Assembly (NCBI GenBank): GCA_030374805.1
Contig: JARGSG010000025.1
Location: forward strand, 806,001-870,000
Direction: 5' to 3'
Source: Gracilaria gracilis
Taxonomy: Eukaryota; Rhodophyta; Florideophyceae; Gracilariales; Gracilariaceae
DNA length: 64,000 bases
The notes under the pieces were generated by a model. The model made no database searches. It saw only the letters and a list, made by a program, of their open reading frames with translations, and was not told where the DNA came from. Made by a program: the position numbers and the translations under genes. Each line of letters begins with the position of its first letter. Position 1 is the first letter of the stretch. Shown piece by piece: positions 20,455 to 31,572 of the stretch.

Positions 20455-21101
20455 GAAATGCGGCGTGGCTTGACTACTCGCTCTTAATGTATAGTACCAA
20501 CTCTTTCGGTGGGGGTAGGACGTGACTACATGCATACGTACAGTAAATGATCAACAACTTGCACAGATTTGCAGTAGAAGGTACAACCTTGTAGGTCGGC
20601 ACGGCAAGGTCAGCACGACTGGCACGGTGATGTGGTACTGTGGCTACTTGTACACACACGTGGCGGCGTGGCCACGCACGGCTGCTCAGGCGCGCCGCGC
20701 CGCAGCCCACGGCTGCGTGCAAGCAGAACACCGAAACCAACGTCGGTCCAGCGAGTGCGAGAGCAACGGAGTGCCCCTGTTTGGCGCGCGCGCGGCCGTC
20801 TCGTGTGTACACCCGCGTCGATTTGCTGCTATCCCACCGTGTGCTGCCCCCGCGTGCGCCACCCCCGTTGTCAACCCTTGCCTTATCCCACCCTTCTTCG
20901 TTCCCCGCTGCCCGCCGCCACCTCCCTGCCGTAGCTTGCTTTCTTTCCCCCTGCCCTCCCCCCCCCTCCCCCAGCTCCTTGAGAATCTGCCTGCCACTCC
21001 CGGCCACTGTCCTTGCTTTCGTTTCGCGCCGCTTGCACCGCTTGCGCCCTGTTTCGCTTGGCCGCTTTCTTTTCCCACCTCCCTTTCAGCCCCCTGTCCA
21101 T
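20455..21101. other. Intergenic region and pyrimidine-rich leader
   Basis: Contains the 3' flank of the ABCC gene and the upstream region of the UBA-like gene. Positions 20880-21100 are strongly C/T-rich, including runs of C near 20948-20970, like the leaders of several other genes in this window. Confidence 0.5.
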
Positions 21102-24033
21102 ATGGCCCCTGTCAGTATGGTAAGCTACTTCCGATTTCCTTTCGCTTCACGTGCTGCACGTATGTCTGCGTGCGAGCTTGTCTTTGCTTCCTGCCTTGCC
21201 ATGTTTCGCTTCGCACCTGCGCCGCTTTACGTTGAATCGCCTAGTCACAGTCACTGACCTTAGGTATATCTCATTTCCTCCGCTCCTCTGCGCTCTACTT
21301 GTGCTACTCTGTGCGCAACTGAATTGAATCTCATTTTCACTGTTGTTGTGCTTGTAGGGTACTAGTCCATCTTTGAAGGAAGGTCCGACCCCACCCGTGG
21401 TGAAGCTTGCCCCCCTTGAGGAGGAAAAGGTTGCCCATATCATGGAAATCTGCAACGTTAGCAGAGATGAAGCCATCCGAGTCCTGGATGCCTGTCACAT
21501 GGATGAGACCATGGCCATAGAGCGATTCCTCAGTGGTAGCGAAGTTTCTACCTGGTCCGAAGTCTCCAAGAAGAAGAAATCTGCCCCACACAACCGATCT
21601 GCCTCTGGTGCCAAAGGCCACTGGAATCACCCTCGCCCGTCAGACAGAGACCGTGATAGAGATCGTCGCGACCGTGACCGCGACCGTTCATATCACAATG
21701 ATAGTCAATCTCATATTAACGGTGGTCGCCGTGGACCTCGGCAGCATGGCCAGTATGGACACCATCAGCGGTCCAAGGATGCCTTTCCGCCAAAGAAAAG
21801 GAATCTGGATGCTGATGCCGTCCCAGACATGTCGGAAGTTCCAGCTCTTAGTACCCAGACTCAGGGATGGGGAAACGTCCCGGCCACGAGTTTTGTGCGG
21901 GACGAGCAAACTACAACAAATGGAAGTGCCTCAACCGATGCTTGGCAAACCGCACAAAACGGCCAGTGGGGAGATGGCACCGCGTCTCCATCTTCAAACG
22001 ATGTCTCTGGTACAGCCTGGAACACAGCCGGTCCCTCTTCTCCTGGCCAGACGGATCCTTGGAATATCCAGCAAAGCCCGGAAGATCAAGAACCTGAACC
22101 AGAATCCAAAGTTGCTCAGCATGAAGTCAAATCTTCCAGTCCTGTACGAGTTCATGATTCTACCCCTAAGCAAATTCTTGTATCCACCTCCACGGTTAAG
22201 CCTAATCTAAATTATGCAGCAGCGGCTGCAGCTGGCACAAGCCATGAAAAGCCCGTCACTCAGCCGGAGAAGACTACAGTTCCAGCTGGGTCTGTCGCAA
22301 AAGTTGTTGATCTAGAGCCTCCAGTGACTGAGACTGTTGACGAAGTTCAAGTTAATGAACCTGTTGAAGGCAAGAAGCGGCGAGATCGAGGATCACGGAA
22401 GCCAAGAACTCGACATGACAGAGAACGGTCCAGGCTTTACACCACCCCTCCGGCACCATTGCCAGCTGCAGAAGCCCAGACTACGGAACCGGTGGAAACC
22501 ACTCTTGACCCGAGCCCTACAACTGCTGAGAGCGCTATTCTTGACACACCAGCCCCGCCTACTAACGCGTGGAGTGCTCCACCACCAGCATCAGAACCAC
22601 AGAGTGAAAAGCATTTGGACGAGTCCTCTACGGCCGTCGCCGTTGCTGCGGCGGCTGTGATCGGTTCGGAACAGAACTCTGCAGACTCACTAAGTCTTCA
22701 ATTTGGTTCTTTTGGTTTAGCCGGTCTAGATGGGGTGAATTGGTCTACAACAGAGCAGAAGACGTCCGAACCTGTACCTAATGCTGCTGTGATAGCTGAT
22801 GCTCCGACTGTTGCGACAGTACCTGAACCTTCTGCTCCGCAAACTAGTGCCCCTGCTGTGTCAACCACTCCTGTTGTTCCCTCTGTTGTTTCCGCACCTG
22901 TACCCTCGGTCGTGCCTTCAACCCAATTGCCAGCCTCAGCGCCTTTGGATGTGCCGGCAGCTATCTCATCTGCTCCAGAAGTACGCACCCAGATACCCCC
23001 TTCAATATCGGCCCCGATTTCGTCTGGTGCTGCTGCGACTGGGTCCGGAATGTTCCCCATGCTCCAAGTAGGTCATGGTGGAAGTTTCCCGCCTCCCAAC
23101 TACCCGAATCCTTACATGGTTCCTTCTCTGCATGGCTATTCTCCGGCGATGCCATCGTACGACAACAGTGGAGAGCTTGGAAGTTCTAGAGCGCCAAATC
23201 TTGGCCCACCTGGATCAATGCCTCTTTATGACCCATCTGCAATTCCTGGAATGCAGTCGGGTACTGGAAAGTACGGGGCAATTCCTGGTTTGGGTGACAT
23301 TAGCGCTTTACAAGGTGGTGTGCAAACTGGAATTAATAAGGATGGACTACACGGTGGCAACTCAGATGCAGATAAGAGTGGGACTATCGGCACATCGGGA
23401 TTGCCATCTGGGATGGATCCCCTTGCGCCACCGTACTTGATGGCAGGTTATCCTTCGATGCAGTACCCTCTGTATCCATTCCCAACGGGTCCTTATGGAC
23501 CTCCTCCTGGAATGGCTCCAGGACCAAGCCCTTTCCCGTACCCCACCGCCGGCCAAGTATCATCACAAGGCGGTCGAGGTGGCTTTGGGTTTGATGACGC
23601 AAGTGTGGGCATTAGCGCGAATTCTCGAAATGGTTCTGGAATAAGTGAAAGTATGTACACGCCAGGCGGATACTTGAACACATCGATGAATCATACAAAT
23701 TCGCAGAAGAATCCCAACGACGGAGCGTACAAACCAGTCCGACCGAATCCTGGCAACAGCCTAGGTGCAATGGGGATGCCTGGTGGCATTGTGCATGGTA
23801 TGGCTTATCAGGATTATGCTGGTGGTATGCCGGGGGTGAGCAGTGGTGTAGTTAGTGGGGGTCCTGGTAGTTGGAATAACCGACAGCCGAACAGCGGCAG
23901 GGCGGACGGAGGGAACGGTCCAGGCATGAATCAGTCCATCCCTGGAGCTTCCCAGAACTCAAGCGTGTATGCCGCTGGACCCGGGGCGCCGAATGGATAC
24001 TGGGGTCACCAACAAGGTGGTTATTATTCGTAA
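21102..24033 (+). CDS. UBA-like (GIP1/UBAP2-type) low-complexity protein, two exons
   Basis: Exon 1 is 21102-21119 (MAPVSM) and exon 2 is 21358-24033, giving 897 residues. The case for splicing is direct. The exon 2 frame has no ATG for its first 80 bases, whereas an upstream ATG runs in frame into a GTAAGC donor and a TGCTTGTAG acceptor. Residues 25-65 form a three-helix UBA-like domain (KVAHIMEICN, EAIRVLDACHMDETMAIERFL) like the N-terminal domain of plant GBF-interacting protein 1 and animal UBAP2/Lingerer. The rest is low-complexity: an Arg/Asp repeat region (DRDRDRRDRDRDR), Ala/Pro/Thr-rich segments, then a Gly/Pro/Met/Tyr-rich tail. Family members act in mRNP granules or as transcription co-regulators; function here is inferred only. 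Confidence 0.7.
21120..21357 (+). other. Spliceosomal intron of the UBA-like gene
   Basis: A 238-nt candidate intron with donor GTAAGC, acceptor TGCTTGTAG preceded by a T/G-rich tract, phase 0, joining ATG codons to the UBA-like frame. It is the only clear intron among the host genes of this window. Confidence 0.75.
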
Positions 24034-24916
24034 GTGAAGCGCGGATCCACGAATATACAAAAGAGAAGAACGCGACTACCAGCCCAAGGCGCTGATGTAA
24101 ACATGATCTTATTGTAAAGACTGTCGTTCGATAAGGGAGACTGCAAAAGTTCAACTCCCGAGAAGCTTATTCATTCAAATCTTGTATTTATTCTCCCTAC
24201 CTTCCTAGTTCATGCCGCGCACAAGTGCTGCATCTACTTTCTTTTCCTTCTTTAGTGTGGTCCTTGTGTGTTCATCTGCTCTGAACATCTCCGCGAGAAG
24301 GGGACGCTAAAAGAAGAAGAAAGATGGGGGAGCGGTGAGGAACACCTGTTGTGTTCAAGGGCCCACCTTCTACCCTTGAATTGTATGGAGCATGTAAAGG
24401 TAGAAGCTACCCTGCATCGTTCACTTCGATCATCAAGAAGAAGATCAACGTGGTGTCACCTGGAGCTGTGACCAGGCCTGGTTGTCTTTTGTTTCATATT
24501 TTGGCAGGTTTCGCTCCGCACACAATAATACTGCTGTACCCTTCACTCGCGGTTGAGAAAAAGACAATGGGTCAAGGCGGCTGCACTTCAGACCCAACCG
24601 CAAGTGCCTGTCCGTGACTGATCTCCGTCGTAATCTTAATACTTTCGGCCTCTCTCGCTTAAGTGACAAAGCTAATATGACCTACAGTTTATGATTTCCA
24701 CTCGTCTGTGAAAACGTTGTCAAACTGCACATGCATTGCGACAAGAGCTTTCTGTTTCAAAAGTCATTTTTCTGCACCATCTTTGAATACTGCTGGAATA
24801 TTGCTGTTGGCAAGAGCTGTCTGGCACACACCACCACCACAATACTTGCTAAGAACATACAAAGGATATCTGGATTCTTTTCAGCACGCAATTCTTCGCG
24901 CTGTTAATCCCAGCAA
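24034..24916. other. Intergenic region
   Basis: Holds the 3' flank of the UBA-like gene and the upstream region of folD. Short open frames here show no recognisable domain. Confidence 0.5.
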
Positions 24917-25816
24917 ATGGCCGATCATGAAGGGGAAGGGGCTGTACTCATCGATGGAAAGGTTATCGCAGCAAAGATACGGTCGGAAATCAAGACGGAT
25001 GTTGACTCCATGTCTCGCGTTGTACCCGGGCTAGCAACTGTCCTTGTCGGAGATAGAACTGACTCATCAGTCTATGTGAGGATGAAAATTAAAGCTTGCG
25101 AAGAGTGTTCCATGCGATCAGTTCATCGAGAACTCCCGGGAACAGCGAGCGAAGAAGAAGTTCTGCAAACAGTACGCGAGCTTAATGAAGATGAGTCGGT
25201 ACATGGAATCTTGGTGCAACTGCCACTGCCGTCCCATATCAACGAAGAGAGAATCTTATCCTCAATATCTATTGAGAAAGACGTTGACGGCTTCCACGTC
25301 GTGAATATTGGTAAGCTAGCTATGAAAGGTCGAAATCCATTGTTCGTGCCTTGTACGCCTCGGGGCTGTATTGAGCTTTTGAAAAGAAGTGGCGTAGAGA
25401 TTTCGGGGAAAGAAGCTGTAGTGATTGGAAGAAGCAACATCGTCGGTCTTCCTGTGAGCATGATGCTAATACACGAAAACGCTACAGTTACTATTGCGCA
25501 TTCGAGGACCAATGATCTACCAAGTGTTGTTCGCAGGGCGGACATTGTGATTGCTGCAGCTGGTCGGGCAGAGATGGTTAAGGGGGACTGGCTGAAGCCA
25601 GGTTGCGTGGTCATTGATGTGGGTATCAACTCAAAACCAGACTCATCGAAGAAGAAGGGATACAGGTTAGTGGGAGATGTTGATTTCGAGAAATGCAGAA
25701 AAGTGGCGAGCATGATCACTCCAGTGCCCGGTGGAGTTGGTCCGATGACTATCGCCATGCTGCTCAGAAATTGTGTCGACGCTGCTATGAGAAAGGAAGA
25801 GAATGAGAATATTTAA
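24917..25816 (+). CDS. folD: Bifunctional methylenetetrahydrofolate dehydrogenase/cyclohydrolase
   Basis: A 299-residue FolD-type enzyme converting 5,10-methylene-THF to 5,10-methenyl-THF (NADP-dependent) and then to 10-formyl-THF, the one-carbon donor for purine and formylmethionine synthesis. Seen: the YVRMKIKAC motif with the catalytic Lys (Y53 and K57), GILVQLPLP, KDVDGFH, the CTPRGCIELL block, the Rossmann motif VIGRSNIVGLPVSMML and the closing PVPGGVGPMTIAMLL. Its length equals that of the cytosolic plant enzyme, and it starts directly at the conserved domain, so I see no targeting peptide. ATG at 24917. Confidence 0.95.
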   Translation: MADHEGEGAVLIDGKVIAAKIRSEIKTDVDSMSRVVPGLATVLVGDRTDSSVYVRMKIKACEECSMRSVHRELPGTASEEEVLQTVRELNEDESVHGILVQLPLPSHINEERILSSISIEKDVDGFHVVNIGKLAMKGRNPLFVPCTPRGCIELLKRSGVEISGKEAVVIGRSNIVGLPVSMMLIHENATVTIAHSRTNDLPSVVRRADIVIAAAGRAEMVKGDWLKPGCVVIDVGINSKPDSSKKKGYRLVGDVDFEKCRKVASMITPVPGGVGPMTIAMLLRNCVDAAMRKEENENI

Positions 25817-26589
25817 GGCACCCCTTCAAGGCTCTCATATTGAAGATGGTAAGCACAGCCCGCGAGAAAATGATCCTTCTACGAACTTCAAACACATAGC
25901 AGTGTTGTGCTTACTGAGCTCCAATCTGTTCTTAAGATCACAACGAAAATATGTGCCACCATCGATGAGATAGACCAGTGAGTTCTGTTCAGTATCCTCA
26001 AACACCCGATCCCTACTAGTTTGGTTCTTCTTCTTCTTCGTACCGAACACGTTGTCAAGAACATCATGTTCATCTTTCACAGTTTCTACGTTAACAAGTT
26101 TTCTTTTTCCTCTTCATTGTGGACCACAGTTCTCTATTTCTAAATTGTAAAAGAAACTGCAAGTAAAGCCTTCCCGGTTTAGAAAGGACAAGAACTTCTG
26201 TAGGTTGTGTCTGAAAAAAGATTGAATTGATACTATCACCAACTAACGAAACTATGTATATTAGGAGGAAGAGGGAGGGAACAAAGCGAGGAACAAAGCA
26301 GAACTTTACCTGTAGAGTTCAAATCGTCCTGTTATGCACTTTATGTCAGAGCGTATGTAGGGCCTAGATACTAGTAGTAGGCCAAATGTGGAGTATACGA
26401 ACCTTGCAGCAATAAAAGTGATAGAAACATTTGTCTCGTCGTGAGTGTGGATCGCAGCTGCAATATTGAGAACCATTCACTACAGCGACCATCACGCGAC
26501 CAAACCGCCAGCCGTTGTAGATATTTTTCATAGTAATGCAGAATTCAAAAATGGTTTACGCGTGAAAGAAGAATAGAACATAATTCGGT

Positions 26590-26725
26590 TGTAGCTTGGC
26601 AGCCAGTGGCTAGCTAGGTTTCGTTGGGGACAGATTATATGTTCTTCCAAGAACTCTTGGTGGTGTTTAGCAAACCTCACGCGTTACGAGAAATCAACGT
26701 GCGCTGTCATAATAAAGAGAGAATT
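26590..26725 (+). repeat. Second copy of the stem-loop 3' tail repeat
   Basis: Shares GCTAGCT, then CACGCGTTACGAG, then a purine-rich AATAAAGAGAGAA end with the tail at 2640-2775, in the same order and at similar spacing. Suggests an old LINE or SINE 3' end. The similarity is patchy. Confidence 0.3.
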
Positions 26726-26827
26726 GTCAAAACCCAGTTCAGCTACAGCCCCTGGGGCCAGTGTTTTAAGTAGCTTAAACGCAAGTCATATTTTACGGGA
26801 GGGGAACGTTTGCCTTTTTCAGCCCAT

Positions 26828-26840
26828 GTACCGACGGTAC
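26828..26840. promoter_or_regulatory. Perfect-arm palindrome GTACCGACGGTAC
   Basis: A 13-bp member of the palindrome set (arms GTACCG/CGGTAC, central A), about 220 bp from the MULE insertion point. No gene start is adjacent, so a promoter role is uncertain here. Confidence 0.3.
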
Positions 26841-27049
26841 AGTACTAATCAGGATAAGTGCAACTGGATAGTTGTGGAAAGATATCCCGCATCCGGTCCA
26901 TACGTTTTCCTTCTTTCCGGGCTCTTATCCGTTTATGGAGCAAGGAACAATCGGTGTCCACCAATTTCGCTCTGCGAAACCATCTGTTCTATATTACGGA
27001 GATGTTCGAAGAAAAGCACGGTTATGATGTTTATATCGAAGTACGTCTA

Positions 27050-27059
27050 CCTTTGGTAC
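27050..27059. repeat. Target site duplication of the MULE, left copy
   Basis: CCTTTGGTAC, repeated exactly at 33359-33368 on the other side of the element. Ten bases is within the 8-11 bp range typical of Mutator-like insertions. Confidence 0.95.
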
Positions 27060-27333
27060 GACCCCCGGAGAATCTACGCACTGTGAGGAATGTCAGATTT
27101 CTCCCGTAGATCCTCCAAATCTATGAAACGAATACCGTAGGATCCTCCGTTACAGGAGTAACGCTCCCAAAACCTCTGCATGTCCTCAACTCCCGCCAAG
27201 TGTCTGGAACCTCCGCTTCCAACACACTCATTCGCCCAACAGCTCAAATGGCGTGACGCGGTCGCAATCCAAAAAAGCGCGCGCAACTCTGCGCTTTTCC
27301 CACCAACATATGTTCCTCGCCCGGGCAGCTGCC
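27060..27333 (+). repeat. MULE terminal inverted repeat, left
   Basis: A 274-bp repeat starting GACCCCCGGAG and ending GGCAGCTGCC. Read by eye, it is identical to the reverse complement of 33085-33358. Confidence 0.95.
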
Positions 27334-27430
27334 AGCCAACCGCCACTGCCGCATAGACAATTATCTCTCCCACCGCCTTCACGCCCAGGTGCCGAGCGTC
27401 ACTGCCACATAGCGCATCATCCCTCCCAAC

Positions 27431-27540
27431 GCCGCCACGCTCGCCAACGCTCCCACTGCTTCGAAGCCCATCCCTGCCACTGCCGCCGTCACGCTCGCCA
27501 ACGCTCCCACTGCTTCGAAGTCCATCCCTGCCACTGCCGC
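27431..27540 (+). repeat. 54-bp tandem repeat inside the MULE
   Basis: Two copies of a roughly 54-bp unit containing GCTCGCCAACGCTCCC and CCATCCCTGCCACTGCCG, in a pyrimidine-rich subterminal region. Subterminal repeats in MULEs often bind transposase, but that is not shown here. Confidence 0.75.
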
Positions 27541-27936
27541 TACAATCAACAACGTTTTGAAAACGTAAACGCGCATCCCTCTTACCGCATTCACTTGCAC
27601 AATCTTTCTTACCGCCGCTGGGTCGCACGCGTTTTACTGGCCACTCTCGTTAGCACCACCGCCGTTAGCTTAACGGGCCACTGTTGATTTTCGTTGCTAC
27701 CGCTGCCGCCCACTAACAGCACCGCTGGCGACCTCTTTTGCTACCGCCGCTGGAGATTGCTTTCGCTACAGTTGCAATCGACATCACCCCCTGCTGGCTG
27801 ATCCCCTTGCTCCCGCCGCCTATGATATTGATATTATCACTTTCGCGTCACTGAATGGGCCACCGCCGCCGCGCGCATGAAAAGCTCTTTGTCGCTCCTC
27901 TTTTTCTAACTTCTGGACAGCTAACTTGGAATGTCT

Positions 27937-28914
27937 TTACTTCGTGGGCCTATACTGGTTATCCGGGTGATCTACCACAGACAGTGCTCTCAACAAAGCG
28001 TCATTTGGAGTGCGAACAGTTGTATCTGGAACAGTGGTGGCGACTTGCTGTGATTTCTTATCCACACGTTGTCTCTTACGTCCTCGTTCGAGGAATGACT
28101 TCTTTCGCTTTCGCGCTTGGGCTCCCAATCCGGGGTTTGGGTTGACAACATCGATGGTTTCTACGTCGCGGGGGTCTACAGGAAGGTCTGGTACACGGCA
28201 TGGGGCATGCATCGTGGTTTGAGGTCTCGATGGATAGCGCCCATTGTTGAGGTGGCGCACGCCTTCCTGAAGGTAGTTCATGACGCTTTGAAGCCCTACG
28301 GTTCCATAGTTCTCCGCTAAGCGATGCATTTGGTCATATAATGCTTTGCCGTTGGAGTACGATACGTCGGTTGACATCTGTGTTCGTTGTTGTCGCTCGA
28401 GCTCCGTCAATCGATCACCCATTGCCTTTTCTGAAGCTTGGTTTCTGTCTTGTGCCGTACCAGATAATTGGGATCCTCCACTTCCAGTGTCCCCTCTATA
28501 GGCCCGCTCCCGTAGCTCTGCGGCTGGTCCTCCTTGCTTTTCCCGCAGTGTCAGGATATCTCTCATCGTCCAATTCTCGGGGTTACGGCTCCAATAAGGG
28601 TGCCAGATGTCCTCAATTCGGAAACGAGCTGGAAGGGCATCTCGAATATTGGGCCAGCGATCTCTAACATCGTCATACACGACGTAGAGTCGCACCATAT
28701 GGGAGCAAGGGAAGCCCCATGCGGTTGTGTCACGACAGCTACATCGCCCAGCTACTTTGTCGTCGAAACCTACTTGCTTGTGTAGGTACAAGTTGTACTG
28801 GTTACTGTTGGTATGTTGGGCCTGAGTGTCTCTGTCAGTTGGATTTGTTGTGGTGAACAGGGAGAGGGTAAACACAACTAGTGGCTCCCCGGACGACACC
28901 TCCAGATCCTCCAT
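27937..28914 (-). CDS. MULE transposase C-terminal part with SWIM zinc finger
   Basis: A 325-codon frame from ATG 28914; the same frame stays open upstream to at least 28970. It has a SWIM-type zinc finger early on (KVAGRCSCRDTTAWGFPCSHM, pattern CxC...CxH), a standard module after the catalytic core of MULE and FAR1/FHY3 proteins. A basic, probably nuclear-targeting tail follows (RKRKKSFLERGRKRQRVDKK). It almost certainly belongs with the transposase core just upstream (28973-31028), but the two lie in different frames without clear splice sites. The junction is therefore either a small unrecognised intron or a one-base frameshift. Confidence 0.75.
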   Translation of the reverse strand: MEDLEVSSGEPLVVFTLSLFTTTNPTDRDTQAQHTNSNQYNLYLHKQVGFDDKVAGRCSCRDTTAWGFPCSHMVRLYVVYDDVRDRWPNIRDALPARFRIEDIWHPYWSRNPENWTMRDILTLREKQGGPAAELRERAYRGDTGSGGSQLSGTAQDRNQASEKAMGDRLTELERQQRTQMSTDVSYSNGKALYDQMHRLAENYGTVGLQSVMNYLQEGVRHLNNGRYPSRPQTTMHAPCRVPDLPVDPRDVETIDVVNPNPGLGAQARKRKKSFLERGRKRQRVDKKSQQVATTVPDTTVRTPNDALLRALSVVDHPDNQYRPTK

Positions 28915-28972
28915 GTCAATGTCGTAATTGAATGGAGCGTCATGGGTGGGTAGCAGGACGGCGTCCGTAACC

Positions 28973-31028
28973 CTATAGAAGGCGGAGAACCGGACGCTTC
29001 GTTGAAGGGAATTGCTTGATGCTGTAGGATGTGAAGGTAGTCAACAGCCTGGTGGCGCTATTCATGGATAGCGGGAGTCCTGACTGAACGAGCCTATTCC
29101 GCAGAGCGGTATCTCCCTGTGATGCTTGGTGTCTTCGTTCCTCCTTTAACCTCTTTGTGAACTGGGCAATAACAAGAGGTACTTCAGAAAACGGGACGTC
29201 CTTACTCAGGATGTTTCGCCGATATCGCGAGTGCGAGGACTCGCTGTAACCGCTACCCTGGAATAGAAAGCGGTACGGCACTTGAAGATCCTTGTAGCAC
29301 CGGATGAGAAGGGAAGGATTCTCACGGTACAGGAAGTTATACCATTTCGGAAGTGGGGTTGATGGAGAAAAGTATTCTCGCTCCAGGGTGTTCCTCCTTT
29401 CCTCGAACTTCTCCACCGTAAGGCTCGCCCGAAGCTCATGTAACTGCTCCCTCATATGCTGACCTTCTTTGCCTCTACCGATCAACTTGCACCATCGTTG
29501 CGTGTTTCCCATCTGGTTCTGGTTCAAGTGCCAGTCATCCAAAAATACGGATGAAAAGGGAAACACGGACCTTATTGCCGCAATTAAGGCGGCGCACTGA
29601 TCTACTGCGAAGCAAGAAGGGGATATTCGCACGCACGCTTTGAAGTGCTGGAGGACCCAAGTAAAGCTCTCCTCTGTCTCATTTCCTATGTACCCCATGA
29701 AATATGTAGTCATATGTCCAGCGTTGTCCCTCCCATTGATGCTGAAGAGAGGCAGATTGAAGCGGTTTGAAATAGCTTTGCAGTCCACTGAAACACCTGG
29801 TACGATTCCGTTACGCTCGTAGTCAGTACACCAATCCTGCAAACACCACGCTACAAATTGAAGTCCGTTTCGATCGTCCGTTCGACAGAAAACCTTGTGG
29901 TTTGGGTTCTCTGACTGTATTTGGATGAGGTTCTGATATAATCGTAGACACTCTTTGTCCTTTGGATAACGCGAATTGTAGAGGTACTGCAGTCGCTTCC
30001 GAAATAGTTCCCTGTCTACAGTGACATTGTATTTATCCTCCATCAATTTGATTACAACGTCATATTGCAGATGGAGGTTGTTTCGTAGATGGCGGGCTTC
30101 AACCTCCGCTGTAGGACATAGTTTGCGTAGCAGGGCAGGTGGAGTAGAACCGTGATTGTGGTGCGCTCTGGCAAACTCTGGAGAGAATGCGAACTTCTGT
30201 GTCCCGGATGTGGACACTCGAACCCTCCGAATTTTGAAGCTGTATAGGCACTTGTACTCTTCCTGATACTGAAGTGAACACTTCAGGTACCCCCGCAGTA
30301 GCACCTTCTTCCCCTCCTCATCAGTTCCATACTTGGAGTCCCGAATAAAAAGTTTAAACCCGAAGTACTCTGCTATATATTGTAGATGCTGCAATACCTG
30401 ATGTTGCGTGCTAGCATCTATTTGATCCATATAAGCTATAAAGCCCCGACGCACCCACTCCTCCGCTGGATACTCTTCACTTGAGGTGGAACTGATGGTA
30501 TCAACATCGACTTCGGACGGCGTAATTCGCCGCTCCACATCTCCGTCCTCATCGCCTGCTCCACCCTCCCAACCCTGAGATCTGGAAATGTCCCGTGCAG
30601 GAGTTATATGTGAATTCTACGACATAAGTTAAGTTAGAGATTAGAAGACATGTACTGCAATAGTACTGTGCTTTGGTCTGAAGACGTACCTGCTCTCCTT
30701 CCTGGCCAACGTTTTTCCTAACTTCATCGGTAATATCGATGACAGAGCTGTCATCGGATGCGCAATTTGGAGGATCAGGCTCCACACAGCACACATCGTC
30801 GGAACCTCCCATTGCATTGCTTTGGTCAGGATCTCCAGGGGCTATACGGCTCGCTTCCACATCTAGGACGATAATATCGTCATCCTCACTTTTTCCACAG
30901 ATTCTCCCGGGATCGGGAGTGCTCATGTACTCCCCATCCTTTTTCAACTCTGCATTTTTATACATCCAATCCAACGCACTTGAGGGGCGTGATGGCAGTG
31001 ATGCCAGGAAGTCGTCATCATCGGGCAA
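28973..31028 (-). CDS. MULE transposase core, two exons
   Basis: Two frames joined by a 73-nt intron (30617-30689): an acidic upstream exon and a roughly 547-residue downstream exon. The downstream part carries the MULE catalytic region: VSVDCKAISNRFNLPLFSI with the first Asp, FAVDQCAALIAAIRSVFP with the second, and the DDWHLNQNQ motif that corresponds to the usual C/W..H element, in the expected order and spacing. The upstream exon is rich in Asp/Glu and may be a linker from the FAR1-like domain. The transposase excises and reinserts the element through its terminal repeats. The upstream exon has no ATG of its own; it probably continues from the FAR1-like frame (31018-31572). Confidence 0.8.
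30617..30689 (-). other. Candidate intron in the MULE transposase gene
   Basis: On the minus strand: exon end CAG, donor GTACGT, a CTAAC branch-like site, acceptor TATGTCGTAG. Length 73 nt, phase 0 on both sides. Removing it joins two open frames without a stop. Confidence 0.65.
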
Positions 31029-31572
31029 AAACCTCCCTCACTGTTGAACAGCTGGCAGCCTTCTTTTTCTTGGGAGGGTCGAAAGTAACGAAAGGAATGC
31101 GTAATGAGGGGGGTACACTCTTCGCTATTGCAGCCTTGACAGCATCCCTTCGCTTATTCTTATTCCCTCGATACTCACGACTTAGACGCCCGTGGTTGTG
31201 AATGTTTGCACCAGAGAGTACCCACCCCCTTTCATTCCTCAGTGCCTTTGCCATGAAGGCAGCCTTGCAACCATAACCAGGCGGCTTTCGTTTGTATTTC
31301 AGACAACGTAGACGGACATTCAGTCCGTATTCCCGCGATCTCCTCATAGGTTTACAGAACTGAACCCCGTATTCATACCCATCCTCCGCGCATAAGTCGT
31401 AGATATATCTGGGGAGGTCCACAACAAACATCTCTGCAATCTCATTGGCATTCAGACGCTTTTCAGAAGCACCACCACCATCCTGAGTCCTACTTGCCAC
31501 CATCATCCGCACTCCTAGCGTCCACTCTTCCGGTACTGTCCACAACCTCACTGTCAGTCGTGTTGTCGCCAC
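31018..31572 (-). CDS. FAR1/WRKY-GCM1-like DNA-binding domain of the MULE
   Basis: A 184-codon frame with a FAR1-type zinc cluster: VQFCKPMRRSREYG, LRCLKYKRKPPGYGCKAAFMAK, then NIHNHGRLS, giving the C...C...HNH pattern of FAR1/FHY3 and MULE N-terminal domains that bind the terminal repeats. No ATG opens the frame (it begins at GTG), and it overlaps both neighbouring frames. It is therefore probably an internal exon rather than a separate gene. GTGAGG and GTTGTG candidate donors occur near the overlaps, but no pairing is unambiguous. Confidence 0.65.
   Translation of the reverse strand: MATTRLTVRLWTVPEEWTLGVRMMVASRTQDGGGASEKRLNANEIAEMFVVDLPRYIYDLCAEDGYEYGVQFCKPMRRSREYGLNVRLRCLKYKRKPPGYGCKAAFMAKALRNERGWVLSGANIHNHGRLSREYRGNKNKRRDAVKAAIAKSVPPSLRIPFVTFDPPKKKKAASCSTVREVFAR

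Larger units (their letters stand above)
25817..27049. other. Intergenic region left of the MULE
   Basis: A 1.2-kb region, AT-rich in parts. It contains a LINE/SINE-like tail at about 26590-26725 and the palindrome GTACCGACGGTAC (26828-26840). Small open frames on both strands lack ATG starts or domains. Confidence 0.5.

Noticed and set aside
25835-26080. 81-codon minus-strand frame downstream of folD
   Set aside because: It starts at GTG, has no ATG near its beginning and no domain; probably the 3' flank of folD.
26724-27109. Plus-strand frames running into the MULE left end, possible host gene broken by the insertion
   Set aside because: They start at TTG or GTG and have no recognisable domain; joining the flanks across the target site gives only a short unconvincing frame.
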